64,000 bases of DNA from Pseudonocardiales bacterium (GTDB taxonomy: Bacteria > Actinomycetota > Actinomycetes > Mycobacteriales > Pseudonocardiaceae): the NCBI GenBank assembly GCA_019243635.1, contig JAFAUB010000023.1:1-64000 (forward strand), in the 5' to 3' direction. The notes under the pieces were generated by a model. That model was not told where the DNA came from and searched no databases. It saw nothing but the letters and a program-made list of their open reading frames with translations. Both the position numbers and the translations under genes were made by a program. Positions 33,583 to 42,744 of the stretch are shown here, in pieces (within the stretch, counting starts at the first letter, position 1; the number at the start of each line of letters is the position of its first letter).

Positions 33583-34926
33583 ATGCGGCGCCTGTTCGGC
33601 ACCGACGGCGTCCGTGGGCTGGCCAACGCCGAGCTCACGCCGGAGCTGGCGCTGGCCGTGTCCGGTGCGGCGGCACGGGTGCTCGCCGAGCACGGTCTGG
33701 GGCACCGTCCGGTGGCGGTGGTGGGTCGGGACCCTCGGGCCAGTGGCGAGATGCTGGAGGCGGCCGTCATCGCCGGCCTGACCTCTGCGGGTGCTGATGT
33801 GCTCCGGGTCGGGGTACTGCCCACCCCAGCGGTCGCCCACCTGGTGGCCGAGTTCGCTGCGGACCTCGGCGTGATGATCTCCGCCTCGCACAACCCGATG
33901 CCCGACAACGGCATCAAGCTCTTCGCCGCCGGCGGTCGCAAGCTTCCCGACGCGTTGGAGGACGAGATCGCCGCTCGGGTGGACGGCTGTGAGTGCGAGC
34001 GTCCCACCGGAGCCCGGATCGGCCGGGTGCGGGACGCGCCGGACGCCGCCGGGCGTTATGTGGATCACCTGCTGCCGGTCGTTCTGCGGTCGCTGGAGGG
34101 GCTCCGCGTGGTGGTCGACTGCGCCCACGGCGCGGCGTCCGCCGTCGCCGCGCGGGTCTACCGGGGGGCCGGTGCCGAGGTGGTGGCGCTGCATGCCCAG
34201 CCCGACGGCCTCAATATCAACGACGGCTGCGGGTCCGCGCATCTGGACCGGCTGCGGGAGGCGGTGCGGGCGCGGCGCGCGGCGGTCGGTATCGCGCACG
34301 ATGGCGACGCCGACCGCTGCCTGGCTGTGGACGCCACTGGCGAGGTGGTGGACGGTGACCAGATCATGGCCATTCTCGCGTTGGCGATGCGGGAGCGCGG
34401 CGAGCTGGTCGAGGACACCCTGGTGGCCACCGTGATGAGCAACCTGGGGTTGCACCTGGCGATGCGCGAGCACGGCGTGGTGGTCAGGACCACTCCGGTG
34501 GGGGACCGGTACGTGCTGGAGGCGCTGACGGCGGGGGGGTTCTCGCTGGGCGGCGAGCAGTCCGGGCATGTGGTGCTTCCCGGGTATGCCACCACGGGCG
34601 ACGGTCTGCTCACCGCATTGCGACTGATGGACCGGATGGTCAGCTCGGGGCGGAGCCTGGCGGACCTGGCCAGCGTGCTGACCCGGCTGCCGCAGGTGCT
34701 GGTCAACGTCGCGGTCACGGACAAGACAGCGGTCGCGGCGGCACCCGCAGTGGCCGACGCCATCGCCGACGCCGAGGCCGAGCTGGGCCAGACCGGTCGT
34801 GTCCTGCTGCGCCCATCGGGAACCGAGCCGCTCGTGCGCGTGATGGTCGAGGCCCTCACCGAATCGGACGCCACCACCATCGCGCATCGTATCGCGAAGG
34901 TCGTCGCCGGGCACGCATCGGCGTGA
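33583..34926 (+). CDS. glmM: Phosphoglucosamine mutase
   Basis: A 447-residue enzyme interconverting glucosamine-6-phosphate and glucosamine-1-phosphate for UDP-GlcNAc and cell-wall synthesis. The phosphoserine is S102 in [15 protein letters not shown]. The metal loop is HDGDADRCL, the sugar loop GGEQSGH and the phosphate loop [12 protein letters not shown]. The N-terminal [11 protein letters not shown] is diagnostic. It starts at ATG 33583, 15 bases after rpsI (a TTG lies just before). glmS follows at 40784, but a 5.8-kb block of other genes separates the two. Confidence 0.97.
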   Translation: MRRLFGTDGVRGLANAELTPELALAVSGAAARVLAEHGLGHRPVAVVGRDPRASGEMLEAAVIAGLTSAGADVLRVGVLPTPAVAHLVAEFAADLGVMISASHNPMPDNGIKLFAAGGRKLPDALEDEIAARVDGCECERPTGARIGRVRDAPDAAGRYVDHLLPVVLRSLEGLRVVVDCAHGAASAVAARVYRGAGAEVVALHAQPDGLNINDGCGSAHLDRLREAVRARRAAVGIAHDGDADRCLAVDATGEVVDGDQIMAILALAMRERGELVEDTLVATVMSNLGLHLAMREHGVVVRTTPVGDRYVLEALTAGGFSLGGEQSGHVVLPGYATTGDGLLTALRLMDRMVSSGRSLADLASVLTRLPQVLVNVAVTDKTAVAAAPAVADAIADAEAELGQTGRVLLRPSGTEPLVRVMVEALTESDATTIAHRIAKVVAGHASA

Positions 34927-34954
34927 CACCAGTACGCTGTGACACCAGTACGCT
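34923..34954. repeat. 16-bp perfect tandem repeat
   Basis: GTGACACCAGTACGCT is repeated at 34923-34938 and 34939-34954. The first copy overlaps the glmM stop, and the second ends at the ribosome site of the methyltransferase gene. It may be a recent slippage or a regulator site. Confidence 0.8.
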
Positions 34955-34962
34955 GGGGAGGC

Positions 34963-35814
34963 GTGCTTGACGATGTGATCCGCTACCTGGTGTGCCCGTA
35001 TTGCGGTGCGTATACGTCCTGTGACGGTGGATCGCTTCGTTGTACGGCCGGGCACGTGTTCGATGTCGCGCGTCAGGGCTATGTCAGCTTGCTGCCCGCT
35101 GGGGTTCGAGGAGATAACGGCGATACGGCGGCGATGGTCCAGGCACGAGCCGACTTCCTCGCGGCAGGCCATTACGCGGGCATCGTCGCCGACCTCGCGC
35201 ATGCCGCCGCCGAGGTAGCGGCCACGCGTGATGCCGAGGGATGCGTCATCGATGTCGGCGCCGGCACGGGGTACTACCTCGCGGCGGTGGTCGATCGCCT
35301 CCCCGACAGGGTGGGGTTGGCGTTGGACGTGTCGAAGTTCGCCCTTCGCAGAGCTGCGCGCGCCCATGAGCGAATTGGCGCGGTCGCGTGCGACGTCTGG
35401 CGTCAGCTACCGGTCACCGATTCCGCAGCGGTGGTCGTGTTGAACATCTTCGCTCCGCGTAACGGTGCCGAGCTGCGCCGCGTCCTCAGTTCTGCGGGTC
35501 GCCTTCTGGTCGTTACTCCGAGCCGCGGCCATCTCGGTGAGCTGGTTCAACCGCTTAGTCTGCTGACGATCGACGAGCGCAAGGACGAGCGGCTTGCCGA
35601 GAAGCTGACACCCTATTTCACTCTCGTCGATCGGTGTGAGCACCGATCGACGTTGCGACTCAGTCACAGGGATGTCACGGCGGTCGTCGCGATGGGGCCG
35701 AGCGCGTGGCATGCCGACCCCACCATCCTCGCCGACCGCATCGGGCACCTTCCAGACCCGATGCCGACCACCGTGGCGGTGACGCTGTCTACGTTCCGCC
35801 CGACGGGCCCGTGA
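34963..35814 (+). CDS. RlmA-type 23S rRNA (guanine-N1) methyltransferase
   Basis: A 283-residue RlmA/TlrB-family protein. The N-terminal zinc site is formed by CPYCG and CTAGH within VRYLVCPYC-like and RCTAGHVFDVARQGYVSLLP sequence. The SAM site is VIDVGAGTGYYLAAV and the family motif NIFAPRNGAELRRVL follows. These enzymes methylate G745 or G748 in helix 35 of 23S rRNA; the G748 type (TlrB) contributes to tylosin resistance. Which one this is cannot be told from sequence alone. GTG 34963 fits the family N-terminus; GTG 34975 has better ribosome-site spacing. It neighbours an ileS with a resistance-type signature. Confidence 0.85.
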   Translation: MLDDVIRYLVCPYCGAYTSCDGGSLRCTAGHVFDVARQGYVSLLPAGVRGDNGDTAAMVQARADFLAAGHYAGIVADLAHAAAEVAATRDAEGCVIDVGAGTGYYLAAVVDRLPDRVGLALDVSKFALRRAARAHERIGAVACDVWRQLPVTDSAAVVVLNIFAPRNGAELRRVLSSAGRLLVVTPSRGHLGELVQPLSLLTIDERKDERLAEKLTPYFTLVDRCEHRSTLRLSHRDVTAVVAMGPSAWHADPTILADRIGHLPDPMPTTVAVTLSTFRPTGP

Positions 35815-36416
35815 TCCCTGAAGGTCACGACCACGCCTGCCGCTGGCCGGGTCCCTCGGCGGCGGGGGCGGAACTCGACCTGAACGGCCACGTCGTCGCC
35901 GGGCACGTGTCGGTTCGGCTCCGTGGGGGCTTATTGCGCGGAAGAGCTCGATGCGAGGCCATAGCGCCAACCGGTCGTCCAGCGTTGTGACAGCCTGGGT
36001 TCCCTGCCAGGGACGCATCCGGGCGCAAGCTGGTCGTGGGTCCGGTCCACCCATTCGGCGGGCACTGTGTTCTCCGCCCCGCGGTCCAGGAACGTGCGGA
36101 ACGCCAGCGGCGCCGCGAGCCCCTCGGTCAGTTCCGCCTCGGCGAACGCGACCATGCTCGCCGGCGCCTCCTGTGGGGTCGGCGTCACCTGCCGGTCCGC
36201 ATCGCGCGACTCAGCCGAGGCCGCTGTGGCCCGCAGCGTCGCCCGCACCGCTCGTCGGTGATCTTCCAGAAGCGCTGGTCACCACGGGAGCGCCCGCGCT
36301 CGATGTGCGCCGCGGTCGTGCGGTCAACCGACGCGAGTATGGCCGGCCGGAGAACGTTGTCGGATACCACGGGTTGAGTAGCGGCACCGGCTTCGGTCGG
36401 CTTTTGCGTGAAACGA
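35815..36416. other. Gap with possible decayed gene
   Basis: About 600 bases between rlmA and the ileS 3' end, convergent. Apart from the minus-strand frame at 35931-36248, no gene is supported. Composition and frames suggest remnants rather than a regulatory region. Confidence 0.4.
35931..36248 (-). pseudogene. Possible protein remnant, unrecognised
   Basis: A 105-codon minus-strand frame with protein-like composition in its middle (PASMVAFAEAELTEGLAAPL ... AFRTFLDRGAENTVPAEW). It lacks a ribosome site and a recognisable family. A nearby minus frame is also protein-like, so this may be part of a decayed gene. It could equally be fortuitous in high-GC DNA. Confidence 0.25.
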
Positions 36417-39400
36417 TCAGCGGGCGTCTGCTTTGACCAGCCAGAAGTGCACGCCGAGCTCGCCGTCTTCGAGTAGACCGGTGTCGGAGGCAGTGGCGGC
36501 CGCGGCGAGGCTCGGGAATGGGTGTTCGGTGATCTCGATGGCGAGAACGGCATCGGCCAGTTCGCGTTCGTGCTCGCGAAGTGCGTCGGCCGTCTCGCCG
36601 TTTGCGGCCCAGGACAGCAGGATGCGGTCTGTGACCTCGAGGTTGGCTTCCTTCCTGGCGGTTTGCACCAGTCGGATGGCCTCTCGTGCCAGACCGGCCC
36701 TGCGTAGCTCCGGTGTGATGGTGGTGTCCAGCGCGACTGTCATGTCTTGTTGGCTGCTGACCGCCCATCCGCTACGAGGAACCTCGGTTAAGGTCACGTC
36801 GTCCAGGGACACCATGACGTCGTCGCCGTCCAGGCTGATTGTTGCTTGACCGTCTGTCTTGAGACTGCGGGCGAGCCGGCTTTGATCAGTGGCGGTGATG
36901 GCTCTGGCGGCGTGTTGAGTCCGCGAGCCGAATCGCTTGCCGAGCATACGGAAGTTGGGCTTCACGGTGATGTCCACGACTTCGCCGGCTTGCGCGAGTG
37001 GTGTGACGTCGCCGACATTGAGCTCGTCGGCGACTTCCGCGATGAGCTCGGCGGGCAGCTCCCGGCCACCGGGGATGCTGACCAGCGCGCGGTGCAGAGG
37101 TTGGCGGATACGGATGTTGGCGGTCTTGCGCACCGCTCGCCCGACCTCGACGAGCTGGCGCGCGATGCCCATGTCGGCGCGCAGTTCGTCATTCGAGCGA
37201 GTGGGGTCCGAGGTCGGCCACGCGGCGAGGTGTACCGACTCCGCGGCACAGGCGTCACCGGGTGTGATCGCGTGCCGCCAGACCTGCTCGGTGATGAACG
37301 GTACGAACGGCGCGAGCAGCCTGGTCAGGATATGGAGACACTCGTGCAGGGTAGCCAGCGCATTGCCGTCACTGTTCCAGAAGCGGGCGCGGCAGCGTCG
37401 CACGTACCAGTTCGACAGATCATCGACGAACTGGGCGAGCACCCGGCCCGATCCGGCTGTGTCGAAGTTCTCCAGCGCGGTGTCAACCCTGGCCACGACG
37501 TGGTCGAGCTCGGCGAGCACCCACCTGTCGATCACCGGCCGGTCGGCGACGGGCGCGGCGGCTCCCGGTACCCAGGAGCTCGTGTCGGCGTAGAGGGTGA
37601 AGAACGACGCCGTGTTCCAGTAGGTCAACAGAACCTTGCGGACGATCTCTTCCAACGGCGTGTCGCCGATACGTCGCGCGGACCACGGAGAACCCGAGCA
37701 CAGCATGAACCAGCGCAGAGCGTCGGCGCCGTGCTTGTCCATGAACGGAATGGGCTCGATGACGTTGCCGAGGTGCTTGCTCATCTTGCGGCCGTCCTCG
37801 GCGACGATGTGCCCGAGGCAGACCACGTTCTCATACGCCGAACGGTCGAACACCACTGTGCCGATGGCCATGAGGGTGTAGAACCAGCCTCGGGTCTGGT
37901 CGATCGCCTCGCAGATGAACTGGGCGGGGTAGCTCTTCTCGAACCGCTCGACGCTGCCGTCCACGTAGGGGTAGCCGATGCCGGCGAAGGGCATGGAACC
38001 GGAGTCGAACCATGCGTCGATCACCTCGTCGACCCTGTTGGCCTGCGCGCCACAGGCGGGGCAGGCGAAGGTCACCTCGTCGATGTAGGGGCGGTGCGGG
38101 TCGAGGCTGGAGAGGTCTTGGGCGGCGAGTTTCCCGAGCTCAGCGCGGGAACCCACGCAGGTGAGGTGCCCGTCCGGGCAACGCCACATCGGCAGCGGAG
38201 TGCCCCAGTACCGGCTCCGTGACAGTGCCCAGTCGACGTTGTTGGCCAGCCAGTCACCGAAGCGACCGTGCTTGATGTGCTCGGGATACCAGTTCGTGCG
38301 CTCGTTCTCGCGCCGCAGCTCACTGAGCCTGGCGGTGGTGCGGATGTACCAGGACAGCTGGGCGTAGTACATCAAGGGGGTGTGGCAGCGCCAGCAGTGT
38401 GGGTACTGGTGCTCGTAGCTCAGCGACATGAACAGCAGACCACGTCGTTCGAGATCGGCGATGAGTATCGGGTTGGCGTCGGTGAAGAATGTGCCTCCCA
38501 CGAGATCCACGTCGGCGAGGAAGTGCCCGTCCGGCCCGATCGGGTTGACGACGGGGAGGTTGTGCCGTCTGCACGCGGCGAGGTCGTCGGCACCGAACGC
38601 GGGCGCCTGGTGCACGAGGCCGGTGCCGTCCTCGGTCGTCACGTAGTCAGCGGTGATCACGAAATGCGCGTCCGGGATATCGACCAGCTCGAAGGGAGGG
38701 CGGTAGCGCACGCCTGACAGGCCGCTTCCCGGCATGGACGCCAGAACTTCGGCCTCTTCTCCGAGAACTGTGGTCAGAAGCGGCTCGGCGACCACGAACG
38801 TGCCCTGGCGCGTGCGCGCTATCACGTAGGTCACATCAGGATGCACAGCCACGGCGGTGTTGGACACCAATGTCCACGGTGTGGTTGTCCACACCAGCAG
38901 GTCCACTCCGGTCAGCCCGTCCACCTGCCCGACGATCGGTAGCCGCACGTACACCGAGGGATCGACGACCGACTCGTAGCCTTGGGCGACCTCGTGATCG
39001 GACAACCCGGTGCCACAACGGGGGCAGTACGGCGCGACTCGATGGTCCTGGACGAGAAGGCCCTTGTCGTCGATCTGCTTCAGTGCCCACCAGACGCTGT
39101 CCACGTATTCGGATGACATGGTCCAGTACGGGTCGGACATGTCGACCCAGTAGCCGACGCGCTCGGTCATCGCCTCGAACTCGCCGATGTAGCGCTGGAC
39201 AGACTCCCGGCAGCGCGCGTTGAACTCCTCGATGCCGATCTTCTCGATATCCTGTTTGCCAGCCAGGCCGAGCTCCTTCTCCACCGCGATCTCGACCGGC
39301 AGCCCGTGGCAGTCCCACCCCGCTCGACGCGGTACGTGGAAGCCCTTCATCGTCTTGAACCGGAGGAAGACGTCCTTGAAGACGCGGGCCTCGACGTGGT

Positions 39401-39584
39401 GCGTACCCGGTTTGCCGTTCGCGGTGGGCGGCCCCTCGAAGAACACCCACTCCGGACCGCCGACTGTCTGGTCCACGCTCTCGGCGAAAATGTCCCGCTC
39501 ACGCCAGAACGCCAAGACCTCATGATCGACGGCAGGCAGGTCTACCCGGGAGGACAGTGGGGTGTAGGGGGACTGGTCGGGCAA
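36417..39584 (-). CDS. ileS: Isoleucyl-tRNA synthetase, type 2, with GTHH signature
   Basis: A 1055-residue class Ia synthetase of the eukaryote-like (type 2) IleRS group. The start is a TTG at 39584 with GGAGGAG just upstream. The usual HXGH signature is replaced by G60-T-H-H63 in PPTANGKPGTHHVEARVF. The KMSKS motif is KMSKH in EDGRKMSKHLGNVIEP. The CP1 editing domain is present (WTTTPWTLVSNTAVAVHPDV), as are the zinc-type cysteines CPRCG. Type 2 IleRS is naturally less sensitive to mupirocin, and a subset with the permuted GXHH signature has been reported as hyper-resistant. It may be the only ileS in the genome, which cannot be seen here. Confidence 0.93.
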   Translation of the reverse strand: MPDQSPYTPLSSRVDLPAVDHEVLAFWRERDIFAESVDQTVGGPEWVFFEGPPTANGKPGTHHVEARVFKDVFLRFKTMKGFHVPRRAGWDCHGLPVEIAVEKELGLAGKQDIEKIGIEEFNARCRESVQRYIGEFEAMTERVGYWVDMSDPYWTMSSEYVDSVWWALKQIDDKGLLVQDHRVAPYCPRCGTGLSDHEVAQGYESVVDPSVYVRLPIVGQVDGLTGVDLLVWTTTPWTLVSNTAVAVHPDVTYVIARTRQGTFVVAEPLLTTVLGEEAEVLASMPGSGLSGVRYRPPFELVDIPDAHFVITADYVTTEDGTGLVHQAPAFGADDLAACRRHNLPVVNPIGPDGHFLADVDLVGGTFFTDANPILIADLERRGLLFMSLSYEHQYPHCWRCHTPLMYYAQLSWYIRTTARLSELRRENERTNWYPEHIKHGRFGDWLANNVDWALSRSRYWGTPLPMWRCPDGHLTCVGSRAELGKLAAQDLSSLDPHRPYIDEVTFACPACGAQANRVDEVIDAWFDSGSMPFAGIGYPYVDGSVERFEKSYPAQFICEAIDQTRGWFYTLMAIGTVVFDRSAYENVVCLGHIVAEDGRKMSKHLGNVIEPIPFMDKHGADALRWFMLCSGSPWSARRIGDTPLEEIVRKVLLTYWNTASFFTLYADTSSWVPGAAAPVADRPVIDRWVLAELDHVVARVDTALENFDTAGSGRVLAQFVDDLSNWYVRRCRARFWNSDGNALATLHECLHILTRLLAPFVPFITEQVWRHAITPGDACAAESVHLAAWPTSDPTRSNDELRADMGIARQLVEVGRAVRKTANIRIRQPLHRALVSIPGGRELPAELIAEVADELNVGDVTPLAQAGEVVDITVKPNFRMLGKRFGSRTQHAARAITATDQSRLARSLKTDGQATISLDGDDVMVSLDDVTLTEVPRSGWAVSSQQDMTVALDTTITPELRRAGLAREAIRLVQTARKEANLEVTDRILLSWAANGETADALREHERELADAVLAIEITEHPFPSLAAAATASDTGLLEDGELGVHFWLVKADAR

Positions 39585-39735
39585 CGGGGCTCCTCCATGA
39601 CGAGCCGGCGGACACCTGCGGCCCGCTCAGGGTATCGACCTAACCCGGAGGGCCACCGGCTCGGCCTGCCCGACGGCCGGTGCCGGCTGTCCTATCGGCG
39701 GTGAGCCCTCCAGATCGCAGGGACGACCGCGAGCG

Positions 39736-39834
39736 CTAGCGTCCGGTCGACCTGAACATGAGGACAACCGCCCCGAGCGCGAATGCGATGATCACGACCC
39801 ACAGCAGGATCAACATGATCGACCCGATAATCAT
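39736..39834 (-). CDS. 32-residue hydrophobic membrane peptide
   Basis: An ATG at 39834 is preceded by GAGGGAGA at ideal spacing. It encodes a 32-residue peptide with one membrane-spanning stretch (MLILLWVVIIAFALGAVVLM) and a short basic tail (FRSTGR). An AT-rich GTAGTATTATACGC about 40 bases upstream could be its promoter -10 region. The strong ribosome site and clean single helix argue that it is real. Its function is unknown; small single-pass peptides often modulate a membrane complex. It is just upstream of ileS in the same direction, about 150 bases apart. Confidence 0.6.
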   Translation of the reverse strand: MIIGSIMLILLWVVIIAFALGAVVLMFRSTGR

Positions 39835-39915
39835 GGTGTCTCCCTCGGTAAGTGCGGCGTCGCTCCCTTGCGTATAATACTACGCACCTATGCCTCGCGG
39901 ACTCGTGTCGTCACA

Positions 39916-40707
39916 CTAGTGGGGCTCGGTCAGCAGTGCGTCGTAGTCGGTGGCCTCGGTGCCGGTGGCCCCGGTGAGGTGGAGCAGCAGGAACGCGGTG
40001 ACCAGGGCGCGGCTCATCCGGCGGGTTCCGGTCTCTGGGCCGCTGCCCAGGAGCACGTCGGTCCAGTGCGGGCCCATGGTGAAGCCGAGATGGCCGGCCT
40101 TGGGCAGCGTCCGCAACCGCACTGGGCCGGCCCACGCCCTGGCCACCGGCTCGGCATGTCCGAGCGCCGGTGCCAGGAGGTCCTTGCCACCGACCACGTG
40201 CAGGCCCGGCATGGTGCAGCCGCGCGCGGCTGCCACCGCCGAGGGCAGCGTCTCGGCCAACGCCAGCGTGGCCACCGCCCGGCAACGGTCGTCGGCGGCG
40301 GCCGCCAGCACCGCACAGCCACCGCCCATCCCGTGCCCGACCAGGCCCAGTCTGCCCGGGTCGACGCTGATCTCGCCGTCGCCCAGCCGCACCCCGACGC
40401 ACACGTCCAACACGGTGCGCAGATCGCCGGCGAACTGGCGGTGCGAGGCCAGCGCGCCGCGCTGGGTGGCCGGTGCCGCCACGACCACCCCCCAGGTGGC
40501 CAGGTGGCGCAGCAGCTCCTCGTAGCGTGTCGTCGGCTGCAGCCAGCCGTGCCCGAACGCGACGGCGGGCAGCCCGTGCCCGGACCGCGGTGTGAACACC
40601 ACGCCGGGGATGCCGGCCGCCGTGAGGTCACCTCGGGCCACCGCATGGGGACCTGGCCGAGACAGCTCCTCAGCCGTGCGGCGGACCGCGGGATCGGTGC
40701 GTGCCAT
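39916..40707 (-). CDS. Alpha/beta-hydrolase-fold protein lacking the nucleophile serine
   Basis: A 263-residue alpha/beta hydrolase starting at ATG 40707 (MARTDPAVRRTAEELSRPGP). The oxyanion segment is VAFGHGWLQP. The nucleophile elbow, normally GHSMGG, reads G124-H-G-M-G128 (LVGHGMGGG), so the serine is a glycine. The acid is probably in VVGGKDLLAPA and the histidine in LPKAGHLGF. With no nucleophile it is probably not a hydrolase in the usual sense and may bind a ligand. A dienelactone-hydrolase-like gene beside glmS is also found in mycobacteria, so the locus position is conserved. Divergent from glmS with 76 bases between. Confidence 0.75.
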   Translation of the reverse strand: MARTDPAVRRTAEELSRPGPHAVARGDLTAAGIPGVVFTPRSGHGLPAVAFGHGWLQPTTRYEELLRHLATWGVVVAAPATQRGALASHRQFAGDLRTVLDVCVGVRLGDGEISVDPGRLGLVGHGMGGGCAVLAAAADDRCRAVATLALAETLPSAVAAARGCTMPGLHVVGGKDLLAPALGHAEPVARAWAGPVRLRTLPKAGHLGFTMGPHWTDVLLGSGPETGTRRMSRALVTAFLLLHLTGATGTEATDYDALLTEPH

Positions 40708-40783
40708 GAGCCGGGACGGTATCGGACTCGCCGCTCGCGGCGCCGCCACTGGGGGCCGTCGTGAGGGGGCTACCGTGACGCCC

Positions 40784-42637
40784 ATGTGCGGAATCGTGGG
40801 CTACGTGGGACATCGAGACGCCCTCGACGTCGTCCTGCGGGGTCTGGGCCGGCTGGAGTACCGCGGCTACGACTCCGCCGGTGTCGCGGTGCTCACCAGT
40901 GCCGGCACGCTGGCGGTGGCGCGCAAGGCCGGGGCGCTGGCCAACCTGGTCGGTGAGCTCGACGCCACCGGGCGGGCGGTGCTGCGCGGCACCGCCGGGA
41001 TGGGGCACACCCGCTGGGCCACCCACGGCGCGCCGACCGACCGCAACGCCCATCCGCACCGGGACACCGCGGGCAGGCTCGCCGTGGTACACAACGGGAT
41101 CATCGAGAACCACGCCCAGCTGCGGGCCGAGCTGGAGCACGGCGGGGTGGAGCTGGCCAGCGACACCGACACCGAGACCGCCGCGCATCTGATCTCCGCG
41201 CAGTACGCGCGCCGCGGTGACCTGGTCGCTGCGGTGGCGGCAGTGTGCTGCCGGCTGCGCGGGGCGTTCACCCTCGTCGTCACCCACGCCGACGAGCCCG
41301 ACCTGATCGTCGCGGCGCGCCGTTCGTCGCCGCTGGTGGTGGGCGTGGGCGACGGAGAGCACTTCGTCGCCTCCGATGTCGCGGCGTTCATCGAGCACAC
41401 CCGCGACGCCGTCGAACTCGGCCAGGACCAGGTGGTGACGATCACCCGGGATGGCTGTCGGATCACCGACTTCCACGGCGCCCCCGCGTGCGGGAGGCCC
41501 TTCCACATCGACTGGGACCTGTCCGCGGCGGAGAAGAGCGGCCACGACTACTTCATGCTCAAGGAGATCCAGGAACAACCCAGCGCCATCGCCAACACCC
41601 TGCGTGGGCACTTCATCGACGGCCGGATCGTGCTGGACGAGCAGCGGATGGACACCCAGGAGCTGCGTGATGTCGACAAGGTCTTCGTGGTCGCCTGCGG
41701 GACCGCGTACCACTCCGGCATGGTCGCCAAGTACGCCATCGAGCACTGGTGCCGGCTGCCGGTGGAGGTCGAGCTCGCCAGTGAGTTTCGGTATCGCGAC
41801 CCGGTGCTGGACCGCTCCACCCTGGTCGTGGCGATCTCGCAGTCCGGGGAGACGATGGACACCCTGGAGGCGGTGCGGCACGCGCGCGAGCAGAAGGCCC
41901 GGGTGCTGGCGATCTGCAACACCAACGGGGCGCAGATCCCGAGGGAGTCCGACGCGGTGCTCTACACCCACGCCGGGCCGGAGATCGGGGTGGCCGCCAC
42001 CAAGACGTTCCTCGCCCAGATCGTGGCCAACTTCCTGGTCGGGCTGGCGTTGGCGCAGGCTCGCGGCACCAAGTACTCCGACGAGGTCGCCCGCGAGTTC
42101 GCCGAGCTGGAGGCGATTCCCGCGGCGGTGGCACAAGTGCTCGACACCGTCGAGGCGGTGCGTGAGCTGGCCCGCGAGCTCGCGCACGCCAGGGTGGTGC
42201 TGTTTCTCGGCCGGCATGTCGGCTTCCCGGTGGCCTTAGAGGGTGCGCTCAAGCTCAAGGAACTCGCCTACATGCACGCCGAGGGTTTCGCCGCCGGAGA
42301 ACTCAAGCACGGCGCGATCGCGCTGCTCGAGGACGGCCTGCCGGTGGTCGTGGTGATGCCCTCGCCCAAGGGGCGCGCCGTGCTGCACGCAAAGCTGCTG
42401 TCCAACATCCAGGAGATCCGGGCCCGCGGCGCGCGGAGCATCGTCATCGCCGAGGAGGGCGACGAGACGGTGCGACCCTACGCCTCGCACCTGCTGGAGG
42501 TGCCCGCGGTGCCCACCCTGCTGCAGCCGTTGGTGTCCACCGTGCCACTTCAGGTGCTCGCTGCGGAGATCGCCCGGCAACGCGGCTACGACGTGGACAA
42601 GCCACGCAACCTCGCCAAGTCCGTGACGGTGGAGTAG
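40784..42637 (+). CDS. glmS: Glutamine-fructose-6-phosphate aminotransferase (isomerizing)
   Basis: A 617-residue GlmS that makes glucosamine-6-phosphate from fructose-6-phosphate and glutamine. The ATG at 40784 is fixed by chemistry: the residue after Met must be the N-terminal nucleophile cysteine (M-C-G-IVGYVGHRDA). A GTG nine bases upstream would bury it. The glutaminase domain continues with GYDSAGVAV and GHTRWATHG. Two SIS domains follow (FVVACGTAYHSGMVAKYAIE; ISQSGETMDTLEA; VLFLGRHVGFPVALEGALKL). The C-terminal KPRNLAKSVTVE is universal. It supplies the substrate of GlmM encoded upstream. No glmS ribozyme is visible. Confidence 0.97.
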   Translation: MCGIVGYVGHRDALDVVLRGLGRLEYRGYDSAGVAVLTSAGTLAVARKAGALANLVGELDATGRAVLRGTAGMGHTRWATHGAPTDRNAHPHRDTAGRLAVVHNGIIENHAQLRAELEHGGVELASDTDTETAAHLISAQYARRGDLVAAVAAVCCRLRGAFTLVVTHADEPDLIVAARRSSPLVVGVGDGEHFVASDVAAFIEHTRDAVELGQDQVVTITRDGCRITDFHGAPACGRPFHIDWDLSAAEKSGHDYFMLKEIQEQPSAIANTLRGHFIDGRIVLDEQRMDTQELRDVDKVFVVACGTAYHSGMVAKYAIEHWCRLPVEVELASEFRYRDPVLDRSTLVVAISQSGETMDTLEAVRHAREQKARVLAICNTNGAQIPRESDAVLYTHAGPEIGVAATKTFLAQIVANFLVGLALAQARGTKYSDEVAREFAELEAIPAAVAQVLDTVEAVRELARELAHARVVLFLGRHVGFPVALEGALKLKELAYMHAEGFAAGELKHGAIALLEDGLPVVVVMPSPKGRAVLHAKLLSNIQEIRARGARSIVIAEEGDETVRPYASHLLEVPAVPTLLQPLVSTVPLQVLAAEIARQRGYDVDKPRNLAKSVTVE

Positions 42638-42639
42638 CC

Positions 42640-42744
42640 GTGAGTGGCAATCGGGGTGATAGCTCGCATCGCCACTCACAAGGCGCGTGGTCGGTGGCGA
42701 GTGTGCAGGCCGCCGAACGCGCCCTGGACACTCGCCACCGACCA
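42640..42744. repeat. Two nested inverted repeats at the glmS-nnr junction
   Basis: GTGAGTGGC (42640-42648) pairs with GCCACTCAC (42671-42679). Then TGGTCGGTGGCGAGTGT (42688-42704) pairs perfectly over 17 bp with 42728-42744. Both lie inside the annotated start of nnr. The first could be a terminator or a REP-like palindrome, and the second would form a strong hairpin in the nnr message. Confidence 0.75.

Noticed and set aside
35931..36248. Functional 105-codon minus-strand gene
   Set aside because: Protein-like in part but without start signal or family, so it is listed only as a possible remnant.
36846..38222. 458-codon plus-strand frame opposite ileS
   Set aside because: It is antisense to conserved synthetase motifs and has no recognisable domain.
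40640..40783. glmS ribozyme upstream of glmS
   Set aside because: The 76-base gap to the divergent gene is too short and shows none of the conserved ribozyme core. Such ribozymes are typical of Firmicutes.
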